Counted from the first letter of the stretch, positions 52,824 through 62,439 are shown. The stretch is 63,332 nt of DNA from Neogemmobacter tilapiae (GCF_014652215.1 NZ_BMYJ01000009.1:1-63332); one strand, 5' to 3'. Translations and numbers: made by a program. Notes: a model not told the origin generated them from the letters alone.

Positions 52824-53942
52824 ATGGCGATCACCTGGATCAATTCCAACATACTCGGTTCCGGTCTTCCGGGGAGTGTCGGTCTTTCAATTCAAAACGC
52901 GGATGGCGTGGTGGTTCTGTCTGGTTTCAGTTTTGGCTGGAACAGCGGGCCTGCGTTGGAAGCGGTGGGGGTTGGCAATTTCATTCATGTTCTGGGGCAA
53001 GTTTACGGGCTGGATGGGGCGATCCGGTTGAGTGATGCGGCCAGCCCCTTGGCGGGGCATCGGCTGGTGGTTGGCGCGGAAGGCTCGGTTTGGGGGAAGG
53101 GCGCGGCGGGAGTCTATTCCGTGTCGGGGAACAGTTCGATTCTGAACAATGGGACAATTGGCGGCGATTATTCGGCGATCACAATCGAGGAAAGCGGGGC
53201 GGAAAGCCATTCGCGGCTGGTCAATCGCGGGGAGGTGGTTGGGAATACGGCGGCCATTCGACTGTATCTGTTCAACGGCGCGGATTACACGCTGGAAAAC
53301 ATGGCGGGGGGCGTGATCAACGGCGGGGCCATCGGTGTGCTGGTGGATTGCAGCAACAGTTGTGATGTGACGATTGTGAATGCCGGGCTGATCACGGCCG
53401 CTGGGGACGCCATCACGACCGACAGCCCGGCGAAGACCATCAGCCTGACGAACAGTGGCAGGATCGAAGGGGCTATTCTGCTGGGGAACAGTCGGGACCG
53501 TGTGGACAACCGACAAGGGCAAATCGAAGGGGACGTGCGTCTGGGCGGCGGGGCGGACCGTTTTCAGGGCGGGGCGCGGGCAGAAAGCGTAGAAGGAGGC
53601 GCGGGCCTTGATGCCTTGTCAGGCGGTGGCGGGGCGGATGTGTTTGTCTATGCGCGGGCGAGCCATGGCCGCGACAAGATCAGCGATTGGCAGGGCATCG
53701 ATCGGTTTGAGGTAGATGCTTCGGGCTTTGGTGGCGGGTTGGCTTTGGGGGCATTGGCCGCGGGGCGGTTTCATGCGGGGGCGACGAACAAGGCGCAGGA
53801 TGCGAATGACCGGTTTGTGTTTCGGACGACGGATGCGACGCTGTGGTTTGACAAGGACGGGAAGGGCGGGGCCGCGGCCGTGTTGATTGCCGATTTGCAG
53901 GCCGGGGCGAAGGTCGTGGCAGGGGATATTTTTGTCGTTTGA
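52824..53942 (+). CDS. RTX/beta-helix secreted-type protein, paralog 2
   Basis: A 372-residue member of the tandem family from ATG 52824 (GGAGG six bases upstream). The N-terminal half has the N-x-G-x-I repeats (LNNGTIGGDY, VNRGEVVG, LTNSGRIEGA). The RTX part is degenerate: only loose copies (GGGADRF, GGAGLDALSGGGGADVF) remain. The C-terminal block (DRFVFRTTDATLWFDKDGKG, then VLIADLQAGAKVVAGDIFVV) is strongly conserved with the other copies. Likely exported by a type I system elsewhere. Confidence 0.83.
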   Translation: MAITWINSNILGSGLPGSVGLSIQNADGVVVLSGFSFGWNSGPALEAVGVGNFIHVLGQVYGLDGAIRLSDAASPLAGHRLVVGAEGSVWGKGAAGVYSVSGNSSILNNGTIGGDYSAITIEESGAESHSRLVNRGEVVGNTAAIRLYLFNGADYTLENMAGGVINGGAIGVLVDCSNSCDVTIVNAGLITAAGDAITTDSPAKTISLTNSGRIEGAILLGNSRDRVDNRQGQIEGDVRLGGGADRFQGGARAESVEGGAGLDALSGGGGADVFVYARASHGRDKISDWQGIDRFEVDASGFGGGLALGALAAGRFHAGATNKAQDANDRFVFRTTDATLWFDKDGKGGAAAVLIADLQAGAKVVAGDIFVV

Positions 53943-54065
53943 TTGGGGCCGCGCCAAGGAAAAGCCAGCTTTGAATGGTTAATCTGTCGCGGCCTGTGGT
54001 GGGGCCGTCGTGCGGGACAGGATTCCCGTTGTTCGGTGTGATTTGTAAAATGTGAGGAGGACATT

Positions 54066-55190
54066 ATGGCGACAAAGAAAGTTCTGGGTAGTCTGGTCGG
54101 CTCAGGGGTCCAGTTGACGGTGGGGGGGACGACAGATGTTGTGGTCGGGCCCAACGGCCTGATCGATTCGGATGACAGCTACGCCATCTCTATGACGGGC
54201 AGCAATCAGACGCTGACCATCAGCGGGATGGTGCGGTCCAGCGGCGATGACACGATCAAGTTCGGTGATCAGGATAGCGACAGAAACCATGTGGTGATCA
54301 TCGAAAAGAGCGGCTTTGTGGTCGGCGACTATGACGACGCCTTGTCGTTCACCAGCAAGAATTTCACCGTGATCAATAAGGGCACAATCACAGGGCTTTA
54401 TCCGATCTATGGCTCGAACAGCGAAAATTCGGCGGTCAAGATCAACAACAGCGGCAGCATTACAGCGACCTACTCGTCGGCAATCTATGTTTCGGGTGAT
54501 GACGAAGGTTTGGTCACCATCAACAACACCGGCCGCATCTATGCCTATGACGAAGATGCCGTCGACATCAGCACGATTGGTCTGAAACTGGTGAATTCGG
54601 GGACCATCGTGTCGTTGGATGACAATTCCGTCAGCGCCAGCACCGCGAATGACAGCGTGGTGAACAAGGGCAAGCTGGTTGGCAATGTGTCTTTGGACAA
54701 TGGCAACGATCTGTATGACGGGCGTCTGGGCCGGATCGTCGGCGACATCTATGGTGGCGACGGGAATGATCGCCTGCTGGGTGGCAACATGGCCGAAGCG
54801 CTGTATGGCGACGAGGGGAATGACCGCATTCAGGGCGGTGGTGGCCGGGACGAACTGTATGGTGGCGGGGGCAATGACAGCTTTGTCTTCAACAGATTGT
54901 CGGAACGCGGCGATACGATCAGCGGGTTTGGCGCCGAAGTGGGCAATGACGACCGTATCCTGATTTCACAGGACGGGTTTGGTGCGGGGCTGGCGAAGGG
55001 CACTTTGGCGGCATCGCGGTTCCAGGCGCGGACGGACAATGTGGCGCAGGATGGCAACGATCGGTTCATCTTGAACCTCAACGATGGCGGGCTTTGGTTC
55101 GACAAGGATGGCAGCGGCAGCGCCAAGGCCGTGCTGCTGGCCTATGTGCCGATGGTGGCACTGACGGCGGCGGATATCGTGATTATCTGA
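54066..55190 (+). CDS. RTX/beta-helix secreted-type protein, paralog 3
   Basis: A 374-residue paralog from ATG 54066 (GAGGAGG upstream). N-x-G-x-I repeats (VINKGTITG, INNSGSITA, INNTGRIYA, LVNSGTIVS) precede good RTX nonapeptides (GGDGNDRLLGG, GDEGNDRIQGG, GGGGNDSFVF). The C-terminal block is more divergent (DRFILNLNDGGLWFDKDGSG, ending ADIVII). Base composition is less GC-rich than its neighbours. A terminator follows. Confidence 0.85.
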   Translation: MATKKVLGSLVGSGVQLTVGGTTDVVVGPNGLIDSDDSYAISMTGSNQTLTISGMVRSSGDDTIKFGDQDSDRNHVVIIEKSGFVVGDYDDALSFTSKNFTVINKGTITGLYPIYGSNSENSAVKINNSGSITATYSSAIYVSGDDEGLVTINNTGRIYAYDEDAVDISTIGLKLVNSGTIVSLDDNSVSASTANDSVVNKGKLVGNVSLDNGNDLYDGRLGRIVGDIYGGDGNDRLLGGNMAEALYGDEGNDRIQGGGGRDELYGGGGNDSFVFNRLSERGDTISGFGAEVGNDDRILISQDGFGAGLAKGTLAASRFQARTDNVAQDGNDRFILNLNDGGLWFDKDGSGSAKAVLLAYVPMVALTAADIVII

Positions 55191-55212
55191 TCCGGATTTG
55201 CGGATCTTGGGC

Positions 55213-55241
55213 GGCGGTCGGGGAAACCCGGCCGCCGTTTT
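55213..55241 (+). terminator. Intrinsic terminator after RTX paralog 3
   Basis: GGCGGTCGGG and CCCGGCCGCC (10 bp with one G-T) around a GAAA loop, followed by GTTTT. Sits 23 bases after the paralog 3 stop. Confidence 0.78.
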
Positions 55242-55463
55242 CGTTTGATCCGCAAGCCTTGGCTTGGTGGCGAGCGCATTTCGTGCGAGGATCGGGTCAG
55301 CGGGAATTTGGCCGTGAGCCCACATTTTCAGAAAGGAATTCTTCCGTGGCAAAAGTCACGGTGATGCCGTGGAGCGGTTGGGCGCGCAAATGTAAGCTGG
55401 GCACTGCGGCTGATCTGATCCGCCGCATCCGATTTTCAGGATATATTGGGCAAAGGATACATC

Positions 55464-56711
55464 ATGTTGATCAAGGCAAAGAATTCGATTGGAACGGGTT
55501 ATCAATATACATTGGGCACGGCGAATGACCTTTCGGTGGGCCGGAATATTCTTGTCTGGTCGCTGGATACGGCCGCGATCATCGGCAGCGGCAATGGGCA
55601 AAGCGTGGTCGTGTCGGGCACAGTTTTGGGCGAGGCGACCGGCATCCAGCTGACGGGCAACAACGTCAAGATCAACGTCCATGAAAACGCCAGCGTGATG
55701 GGCGGTGTTGCGCTGTCTTTGGCAAATTCAAACTTGGCAATCGTCAATCGCGGTGTGATTGCGGGCGAGGATACCGCCATCAGGACCGCACCAGAGAGCG
55801 CATTGCCCAACAGCATCGCAAGGGTAACAAATTATGGCCTGATTGAAGGCGTGATGAGCGGCCTTGGCTTTGCCTATGGGGCCGGGGCCGTGGTCCGCAA
55901 TTTTGGTGTGATCGAGTCGGAAGGCACGGTCTTTCAGGGCGGTGTGGGAAAGGATGTGCTGATCAACCGGGGCATCATCAAGGGCAATAATATTGCCCTG
56001 AGTTTCGGCCATGATATTTATGATGGCCGGGGTGGGAAAGTGGTGGGGGCATCCATCTTTGGCGGGCCAGGGAATGATACCTTTCGGCCGGGCGTTTCGG
56101 GCGAGATTATGAACGGCGACCAAGGCCTCGACACGCTGGATTTCAGGGCCGGGCCGGGGATCAAGGTCGATCTGACCAATACATTCGCCAACACGGGTTT
56201 TGCCAAGGGCGATACCTATATCGACATGAACCGTGTTCTGGGGTCGGACAGGGGCGCTGACGTGTTGCGGGCCAATGGGCTGGGCAATGAACTGCGGGGC
56301 AATGGCGGGAATGATCGGCTGATCGGTGCGCTGGGCAATGACAGCCTGATCGGCGGGGCGGGGCGTGACACGCTGACCGGGGGCGATGGGGATGAGAGTT
56401 TTATCTTTCTGAAGCCGTCCGAGGGTGGCGACAAGATCACCGATTTTTCCAGTGTCGGCGGAAACTTTGACGTGATCGTCATTGACGCTTCGGGTTTTGG
56501 CGGCGGGCTTTCGGCGGGCGTCCTGCCTACGGGACGGCTCAAGATCGGGGGTAACAACCAAGCGGGGGATGCGAATGACCGATTCATCTTTCGCACGACG
56601 GACGCCACGCTTTGGTTCGACAGGGATGGCCAGGGCGGGGCCGGCCCGGTGTTGATCGCGGATTTGCAAGCGGGGGCAAGCCTATCGGCAGGGGCGTTTC
56701 TGCTGATCTGA
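55464..56711 (+). CDS. RTX/beta-helix secreted-type protein, paralog 4
   Basis: A 415-residue paralog from ATG 55464 (AAGGA seven bases upstream). Its start (LIKAKNSIGTGYQYTLGTAN) resembles that of paralog 1. Repeats VNRGVIAGE and LINRGIIKGN, then RTX units (GGPGNDTFRPG, GNGGNDRLIGALGNDSLIGG, AGRDTLTGGDGDESF). C-terminal block DRFIFRTTDATLWFDRDGQG, ending VLIADLQAG and a hydrophobic tail (AGAFLLI). It converges with sdaA; the two stop codons lie within one 17-base palindrome. Confidence 0.85.
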   Translation: MLIKAKNSIGTGYQYTLGTANDLSVGRNILVWSLDTAAIIGSGNGQSVVVSGTVLGEATGIQLTGNNVKINVHENASVMGGVALSLANSNLAIVNRGVIAGEDTAIRTAPESALPNSIARVTNYGLIEGVMSGLGFAYGAGAVVRNFGVIESEGTVFQGGVGKDVLINRGIIKGNNIALSFGHDIYDGRGGKVVGASIFGGPGNDTFRPGVSGEIMNGDQGLDTLDFRAGPGIKVDLTNTFANTGFAKGDTYIDMNRVLGSDRGADVLRANGLGNELRGNGGNDRLIGALGNDSLIGGAGRDTLTGGDGDESFIFLKPSEGGDKITDFSSVGGNFDVIVIDASGFGGGLSAGVLPTGRLKIGGNNQAGDANDRFIFRTTDATLWFDRDGQGGAGPVLIADLQAGASLSAGAFLLI

Positions 56712-58085
56712 TCAGCAGTTAGGCACATTAACGGCCAGCCCGCCGAGGCTGGTTTCCTTGTATTTCTCATGCATGTCGCGGCCCGTCTGGCGCATGGTTT
56801 CGATGCAGGCATCCAAGGAAACCAGATGCTGCCCATCGCCGCGCATGGACAGGCTGGCGGCGGAGACGGCTTTGATCGCCCCAAGGCCGTTCCTTTCGAT
56901 ACAGGGCACTTGAACAAGCCCCTTCACCGGGTCACAGGTCATGCCGAGGTGATGTTCCAAGGCAATCTCGGCGGCGTTTTCCACCTGTTCGGGGGTGCCA
57001 CCCAGAACGGCGCAAAGCCCGGCGGCGGCCATGGCCGAGGCGCTGCCCACCTCGGCCTGACAGCCGCATTCGGCGCCGGAAATGCTGGCATTGTGCTTGC
57101 ATAGGCCGCCGACAGCGCTGGCGGTCAGCAGGAATTCCCCGACACGCGCAGGGTTTGCCCCCGGCACATGATCCAGCCAATAGCGGATGACGGCGGGGAC
57201 GACGCCTGCCGCGCCATTGGTGGGGGCGGTGACGACCTGACCGCCTGCGGCGTTTTCTTCGTTCACCGCCATGCCATAGAGGCTGATCCAGTCATTGATG
57301 ACATGCGGGGCGGTCATGTTCAGGCCGCGTTCGGCGATGAGCGCCTGATGGATGCCCTGCGCGCGGCGGCGAACCTTGAGGCCGCCGGGCAGGATGCCGG
57401 TGCCCGCCATGCCGCGATCCATGCAATCTTTCATGACTTGCCAAAGACGGGTGAGGCCTTGGTCCAGCTCATGCGGTTTGCGGAACACCAGTTCATTGGC
57501 GCGTTTCATGGCCGCGATGGACAGGCCCGAAGCTTTGGCCATGGCGAGCATCTGTTCCGCAGTCTCAAACGGATAGGGGACGGGGGTGGTGGATTTGGTC
57601 GCACCGCCGTTTTCCTGTTCGGCAGCGGTGACAACAAAGCCGCCGCCGATAGAGTAATAGGTTTCTTGCAGGATGACATCGCCCTGCGCGTCGGTGGCTT
57701 TCAGGATCATGCCATTGGCATGGCCGGGCAAAGCAGGGCCAAAGTCGAATTGCAGATCGCGGGCGGGATCAAAGGCCAGATCGCCCAAGCCGGGGGGCTG
57801 GATGCGGCCCGTGGCCTTGATCTGCGCGAGGCAGGCATCGGCCTTTTCGGCGTCATAGCTGTCAGGCAGGAAACCGGCGAGGCCAAGGATGGTGGCGCGA
57901 TCGGTGGCATGGCCGACGCCGGTAAAGGCAAGCGAGCCGTGGAGCGAGGCGCGCAGGCCGTGGGCATGGAAAGGGCTGGCGCGGAGCGTATCCAGAAAGC
58001 GGGCGGCGGCGACCATGGGGCCCATGGTGTGCGAGGAGGAGGGGCCGATGCCGACCTTGAACATTTCGAAGACGGAAAGAAACAT
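56712..58085 (-). CDS. sdaA: L-serine ammonia-lyase (iron-sulfur type)
   Basis: A 457-residue enzyme converting L-serine to pyruvate and ammonia. Starts FLSVFEMFKVGIGPSSSHTM, the family hallmark. The [4Fe-4S] cysteines are in GGLCKHNASISGAECGCQAE and near CDPVKGLVQVPC. Single-chain form with alpha and beta domains fused, usual for proteobacteria. It is independent of its neighbours and ends tail-to-tail with RTX paralog 4. Confidence 0.94.
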   Translation of the reverse strand: MFLSVFEMFKVGIGPSSSHTMGPMVAAARFLDTLRASPFHAHGLRASLHGSLAFTGVGHATDRATILGLAGFLPDSYDAEKADACLAQIKATGRIQPPGLGDLAFDPARDLQFDFGPALPGHANGMILKATDAQGDVILQETYYSIGGGFVVTAAEQENGGATKSTTPVPYPFETAEQMLAMAKASGLSIAAMKRANELVFRKPHELDQGLTRLWQVMKDCMDRGMAGTGILPGGLKVRRRAQGIHQALIAERGLNMTAPHVINDWISLYGMAVNEENAAGGQVVTAPTNGAAGVVPAVIRYWLDHVPGANPARVGEFLLTASAVGGLCKHNASISGAECGCQAEVGSASAMAAAGLCAVLGGTPEQVENAAEIALEHHLGMTCDPVKGLVQVPCIERNGLGAIKAVSAASLSMRGDGQHLVSLDACIETMRQTGRDMHEKYKETSLGGLAVNVPNC

Positions 58086-58246
58086 GGGGCCTCGCGCTTT
58101 TGGTTCAATGTAGCGGGGGAATGGCGGCGTGAAAGGCCGGATGCGACGGGGCGGCGGGCGATTGCGCCTTGGGGCGGGGGCGTTAACCGCCGTTTAACCC
58201 TGTGGCGGTAACAAAGACTTCACCACGTTCAACGCAGGGGAAGGTT

Positions 58247-58807
58247 ATGAGAAAGTCATTTGCGGGAAGCCTGTTGGTGCTGGCGATGCTGGCTGGCGGG
58301 GTGCAGGCAGAGGGGGCCTTGCCCGGCGATTTGCCGGAAAAGATGCTGAAACGGATGCGGGAAGCGCCAGAGGCCTTTGTGGCGGACGCGGCGGATCTGA
58401 TCCTGGGCTATGGGCAGGGCGGGGCGATCACGCCGGAGGGGATTGCCGAGGCGATCACGGTGGAGCGCGCGGCGGCGCGGGCGCAGGCCTATCGGCGGCT
58501 GATGGAGGCGGATCTGGACGGGGATGGGGCGGCCAGCGGCGAGGAAATGGCAGTGCTGATCCGGGCGGAAGGGGCCGAAGGGCGCGGTCGTTTGGCGCTG
58601 GGCTATGCGGCGGCGGATGGCGATGGCAATGGCGTGCTGGAACCGGGCGAGATGCAGGCGCAGGCGCAAGCGGCGGGCGACAAGGCGGTGTCGGCGGCGA
58701 AAGAGGCGGCGCTGATGGCGCTGATGGGGCTGGACATGAACGGCGATGGCGGGTTGACGCTGGCCGAGGTGCAGGCGGCGGTGGAACTGGCGGGCGACAA
58801 GAGCTGA
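58247..58807 (+). CDS. Exported EF-hand protein
   Basis: A 186-residue protein with a signal peptide (SFAGSLLVLAMLAGGVQA) and three EF-hand loops: DLDGDGAASGEE, DGDGNGVLEPGE and DMNGDGGLTLAE, each with the 1-3-5-12 acidic pattern. It probably binds calcium in the periplasm. ATG 58247 has GGGGAAGG. It is a single gene; calcium-binding fits the neighbouring RTX proteins, but no functional link is shown. Confidence 0.85.
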   Translation: MRKSFAGSLLVLAMLAGGVQAEGALPGDLPEKMLKRMREAPEAFVADAADLILGYGQGGAITPEGIAEAITVERAAARAQAYRRLMEADLDGDGAASGEEMAVLIRAEGAEGRGRLALGYAAADGDGNGVLEPGEMQAQAQAAGDKAVSAAKEAALMALMGLDMNGDGGLTLAEVQAAVELAGDKS

Positions 58808-58854
58808 GGGCGGTGAAGCATCGGCATGGCCTGCGGCCATATTCCTTTGCGTTC

Positions 58855-58902
58855 GGGGGGGCTTTGCCCCCCGCGCTGCGCGCCCCCCCAGGATATTTTT
58901 GA
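58855..58902. repeat. G/C-run hairpin element in rpiA upstream region
   Basis: A run of seven G (58855-58861), CTTTG loop and six C (58867-58872), then a GCGCTGCGCGC segment and a second run of C (58883-58889), followed by GGATATTTTTG. The runs can pair in two ways. I recall a similar motif as a dispersed intergenic element in Rhodobacteraceae. It may terminate the EF-hand transcript. Confidence 0.55.
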
Positions 58903-59032
58903 AGAAAAGAGGGAGAGAGGGGGCGGGGGGATTGGTGCAGTTTTGCAGAACGGGCTTGGCCTGCTGTGCCTTGCCCCTGTCGCTGGTTCCGTGCTTTGCC
59001 TATAACAGCGCAAGCCAAGCAAGGAGCCGCCC

Positions 59033-59821
59033 ATGTCCAGCGAAATGTCCCCCATTGACCGGGCGAAATACGCCGCCGCCGTGAAGGCCGTGGATTATGT
59101 GCAGGATGGGATGAAGGTGGGTTTGGGCACAGGTTCCACCGCCTTTTGGATGATCAAACGGCTGGCCGAACGGGTGCGCGACGAGGGGTTGCGGGTGACG
59201 GGGGTTCCAACCTCGAGCCGCACGGCGGCGCTGGCGCGGGAAGAGGGCATCGCGCTGACAACGCTGGATGAGGCGGGATGGCTGGACCTGACCATCGACG
59301 GCGCGGATGAGGTGGATGGCGATCTGAACCTGATCAAGGGTGGCGGGGCGGCCCTGCTGCATGAAAAGATCGTGGCGACGGCCAGCGACCGGATGATTGT
59401 GATCGCCGATGCGGCGAAACAGGTGGCGGCTTTGGGCTCCTTTCCGCTGCCGGTGGAGGTGATCCCCTTTGGCTGGCAGACGACGCAGAAGCTGGTCGAG
59501 GAACTGCTGGAGGGCATGGATGTGCTGGGCCGCGAGGTGCAGGTGCGGCAGATGGGCGGTATGAAGTTGCTGACCGACCAGAAGAACCATATTCTGGACC
59601 TGCATCTGAAACATATCGGCAATCCGCGCCAATTGGCGATGGTGCTGAACCAGATTCCCGGCGTGGTGGAAAACGGGCTGTTCGTGGACATCTGTGATGT
59701 GCTGATTCTGGGGCAGGCCGATGGCCGCGTGACGGTGCGCGATCTGGACGCGGGGGCGGCCAGCGAAGTGGCGGCGGATCTGACGGAACCGGACAACATC
59801 TTTGCCGAAGGCGGGGAATGA
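59033..59821 (+). CDS. rpiA: Ribose-5-phosphate isomerase A
   Basis: A 262-residue enzyme interconverting ribose-5-phosphate and ribulose-5-phosphate. GLGTGSTAFWMIKRLAE, TIDGADEVDGDLNLIKGGGA and the catalytic-site region ALLHEKIVA are present. ATG 59033 has AAGGAG six bases upstream. It overlaps the glutathione reductase gene at its stop, so pentose-phosphate flux and NADPH use may be coupled. Confidence 0.95.
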   Translation: MSSEMSPIDRAKYAAAVKAVDYVQDGMKVGLGTGSTAFWMIKRLAERVRDEGLRVTGVPTSSRTAALAREEGIALTTLDEAGWLDLTIDGADEVDGDLNLIKGGGAALLHEKIVATASDRMIVIADAAKQVAALGSFPLPVEVIPFGWQTTQKLVEELLEGMDVLGREVQVRQMGGMKLLTDQKNHILDLHLKHIGNPRQLAMVLNQIPGVVENGLFVDICDVLILGQADGRVTVRDLDAGAASEVAADLTEPDNIFAEGGE

Positions 59822-61182
59822 CCATGGCTTTCGATTATGACCTGTTCGTGATCGGCGGTGGCTCGGGTGGGGTTCGGGCGGCGCGGGTCGCCTCGGGCGA
59901 TCATGGGGCAAGGGTCGGGCTGGCCGAGGAAAGCCGGATGGGGGGCACCTGTGTCATCCGGGGCTGTGTGCCGAAAAAGCTGATGGTCTATGCCAGCGAA
60001 TATCCGGGGGCCATTGCCGATGCGCGGGCCTATGGCTGGGATGTGAAGGATGGCGGCTTTGACTGGCTGAAGTTCCGGGGGCGGCTGTGGTCGGAACTGG
60101 ACCGGCTGGAAGCGGCCTATCGCAACACGTTGAAGAACGCGAAAGTCACGGTGCATGACACGCGGGCCGAGATTGTGGATGCGCATTCCGTCAGGCTGGC
60201 GACGGGGGAAACCATCACGTCGCAGCATATTCTGATTGCGACGGGCGGGCATCCGGTGGTGCCGGATATTCCGGGGGCGGAGCTGGGGGTGACCTCGGAT
60301 GCGATGTTCAATCTGGACCGGCTGCCGGGCAAGGCGCTGATCGTTGGCGGCGGCTATATCGCCAGCGAATTTGCCTGCATCCTGAATGGGATGGGGGTGA
60401 AGGTGACGCAATTCTATCGCGGGGCGCAGATTCTGCGGGGCTTTGACGATGAGGCGCGGGGGCATGTGTCGACCGCGATGCAGGCGGCGGGGATCCGCAT
60501 TCATTGCGGGACGAACCCCTTGCGGCTGGAAAAGGTGGATTGGGGCATTCAGGTGACGGCCAGCGATGGCAGCACCGAGGTTTACGATCTGGTGCTTTGG
60601 GCGACGGGGCGGGCGCCGAACACCAAGGGTCTGGGTCTGGAGAAAACCGGGGTGCAGATCGGGCGGCGGGGTGAGATCGTCGTCGATGATTACAGCCAGA
60701 CGGCGGTGCCTTCGATCTTTGCGGTGGGGGATGTGACCGACCGGGTGAACCTGACGCCGGTGGCGATCCGCGAGGGGCATGCCTTTGCGGACACCGTCTT
60801 TGGGGCCAATCCGCGCAAGGCGGATCATGAATTGGTGGCCAGCGCGGTTTTCACCCAGCCCGAAATGGGGGCGGTGGGCCTGTCGGAAGAGGCTGCGCGG
60901 GAATGCGGGCCGGTGGAGATTTACACGGCGAGTTTCCGGCCGATGCAAAGCCTTTTCGCGGGGCGTGAGGATCGGGTGCTGATGAAGCTGGTGGTCTGCG
61001 CCAAGACACGGCGGGTTCTGGGCTGTCATATCGTGGGGCCGGGGGCGGGCGAGATGATCCAGATGGTGGCGATTGCCGTCAAGATGGGGGCGACGAAGGA
61101 AGATTTCGACCGGACGGTGGCGGTGCATCCGACGATGGCCGAGGAATTGGTGACGATGCGCAAGCCGGTTCGGGTGGCCTAG
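59818..61182 (+). CDS. gor: Glutathione-disulfide reductase
   Basis: A 454-residue FAD/NADPH oxidoreductase. FAD-binding FVIGGGSGGVRAARVA, redox-active disulfide GGTCVIRGCVPKKLM, NADPH region ALIVGGGYIASEFACI, and the C-terminal HPTMAEELVTMR active-site His/Glu. It reduces oxidised glutathione. ATG 59818 overlaps the rpiA stop; ATG 59824 two codons on is equally plausible. rpiA and gor form one operon. Confidence 0.94.
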   Translation: MTMAFDYDLFVIGGGSGGVRAARVASGDHGARVGLAEESRMGGTCVIRGCVPKKLMVYASEYPGAIADARAYGWDVKDGGFDWLKFRGRLWSELDRLEAAYRNTLKNAKVTVHDTRAEIVDAHSVRLATGETITSQHILIATGGHPVVPDIPGAELGVTSDAMFNLDRLPGKALIVGGGYIASEFACILNGMGVKVTQFYRGAQILRGFDDEARGHVSTAMQAAGIRIHCGTNPLRLEKVDWGIQVTASDGSTEVYDLVLWATGRAPNTKGLGLEKTGVQIGRRGEIVVDDYSQTAVPSIFAVGDVTDRVNLTPVAIREGHAFADTVFGANPRKADHELVASAVFTQPEMGAVGLSEEAARECGPVEIYTASFRPMQSLFAGREDRVLMKLVVCAKTRRVLGCHIVGPGAGEMIQMVAIAVKMGATKEDFDRTVAVHPTMAEELVTMRKPVRVA

Positions 61183-61251
61183 GGGCGTTTTCGGCTTGAT
61201 TTTCGCTATGGAATGCCCAGTTAGGGCCAAAGGCAATATGAGGATGGGTTG

Positions 61252-62439
61252 ATGGCTGGCAGCGGGGGCCCCTGGGGGGGCGGCGGCAACAACAATGATG
61301 ACGACCGGAATGGGGGCCAAGGCGGCCGTCGTCCGGGCGAGGGGCCGCAGATCCCCGAAATCGACCAGATCATGAAAAAGGGTCAGGAACAGCTGCGCGT
61401 GCTGATGGGCGGCAAGGGCCGTTCCGGCGGGACGGGCGGCGGTGGCGGGGGGAATGACAACCCGCTGGGGCCGATCTTTACCAAGCAGGGCTTGGGTCTG
61501 GGCGCTTTGGCGCTGGTGGCGGTTTGGGGCTTTATGTCGTTCTATACGGTGAAGCCGGAAGAGCGTTCGGTGGAGCTGTTTCTGGGCGAACGCTATGCGA
61601 TTGGCGAGCCGGGGCTGAACTTTGCGCCTTGGCCAGTGGTGACGGCGGAAATCGTGCCGGTGCGGGTGGAACGGACCACCGAAATCGGGGCGGGGGCGAA
61701 CGGGGATACGCAGTCGGGCATGATGCTGACGCGGGACCAAAACATCGTGGACATCGGGTTCCAGGTGGTCTGGAACATTGATGATCCGGAATCCTATCTG
61801 TTCAATCTGGCCGATCCGGATGACACGATCCGGGCGGTGGCGGAAAGTGCGATGCGCGACATCATCGCGCGGTCGGAACTGTCGCCGATCCTGAACCGGG
61901 ACCGGGGGCTGATCACAAGCGATCTGCAAAAGGCGGTGCAGACGACGCTGGACAGCTATAACGCGGGGATCACGATCATCCGGGTGAACCTGCGGCAGGC
62001 GGCCCCGCCGGCGGATGTGATCGACAGCTTCCGGGCGGTGCAGGCGGCGCAACAGGAACGGGACCGGCTGGAAAAGCAGGCGGATGCTTATGCGAACCAA
62101 GCAACGGCAGGGGCGCGGGGTGAAGCGGCACGCTTGCTGGAAGCGGCGGAAGCTTACCGCGCCGAAGTGGTGAACGCCGCGCAGGGTGAGGCGAGCCGTT
62201 TTCTGGCGGTTTACGAGGAATATGTGAAGGCGCCGGAAGTAACGCGGCGGCGGATGTATCTGGAAACGATGGAAAAAGTCTTTGGCGGGATGAACAAGGT
62301 CATTCTGGATGGCGTGGCCGGTGGCGAGGGGACGGGGGGCGTTGTGCCCTTCTTGCCCTTGAACGAGCTGAACCGGGGTTCGGCCGTGCCAGCCCCGGCG
62401 GGCAGTGCGGCTGCGGCCACGACGGCAGGGGGGAACTGA
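61252..62439 (+). CDS. hflK: FtsH protease modulator HflK
   Basis: A 395-residue SPFH/band-7 membrane protein. The Gly/Asn-rich N-terminus (SGGPWGGGGNNNDDDRNGGQ) precedes one transmembrane segment (LGLGALALVAVWGFMSFYTV) and the SPFH domain (VKPEERSVELFLGERYAIGE onward). With HflC it forms the membrane complex that surrounds FtsH. ATG 61252 is chosen over TTG 61249. The hflC gene follows after one base. Confidence 0.94.
   Translation: MAGSGGPWGGGGNNNDDDRNGGQGGRRPGEGPQIPEIDQIMKKGQEQLRVLMGGKGRSGGTGGGGGGNDNPLGPIFTKQGLGLGALALVAVWGFMSFYTVKPEERSVELFLGERYAIGEPGLNFAPWPVVTAEIVPVRVERTTEIGAGANGDTQSGMMLTRDQNIVDIGFQVVWNIDDPESYLFNLADPDDTIRAVAESAMRDIIARSELSPILNRDRGLITSDLQKAVQTTLDSYNAGITIIRVNLRQAAPPADVIDSFRAVQAAQQERDRLEKQADAYANQATAGARGEAARLLEAAEAYRAEVVNAAQGEASRFLAVYEEYVKAPEVTRRRMYLETMEKVFGGMNKVILDGVAGGEGTGGVVPFLPLNELNRGSAVPAPAGSAAAATTAGGN

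Noticed and set aside
56702-56717. Palindrome across the RTX paralog 4 and sdaA stops as a terminator
   Set aside because: The 8-bp arms are separated by a single base, which cannot form a hairpin loop, and no T-run follows; probably chance from the convergent TGA stops.
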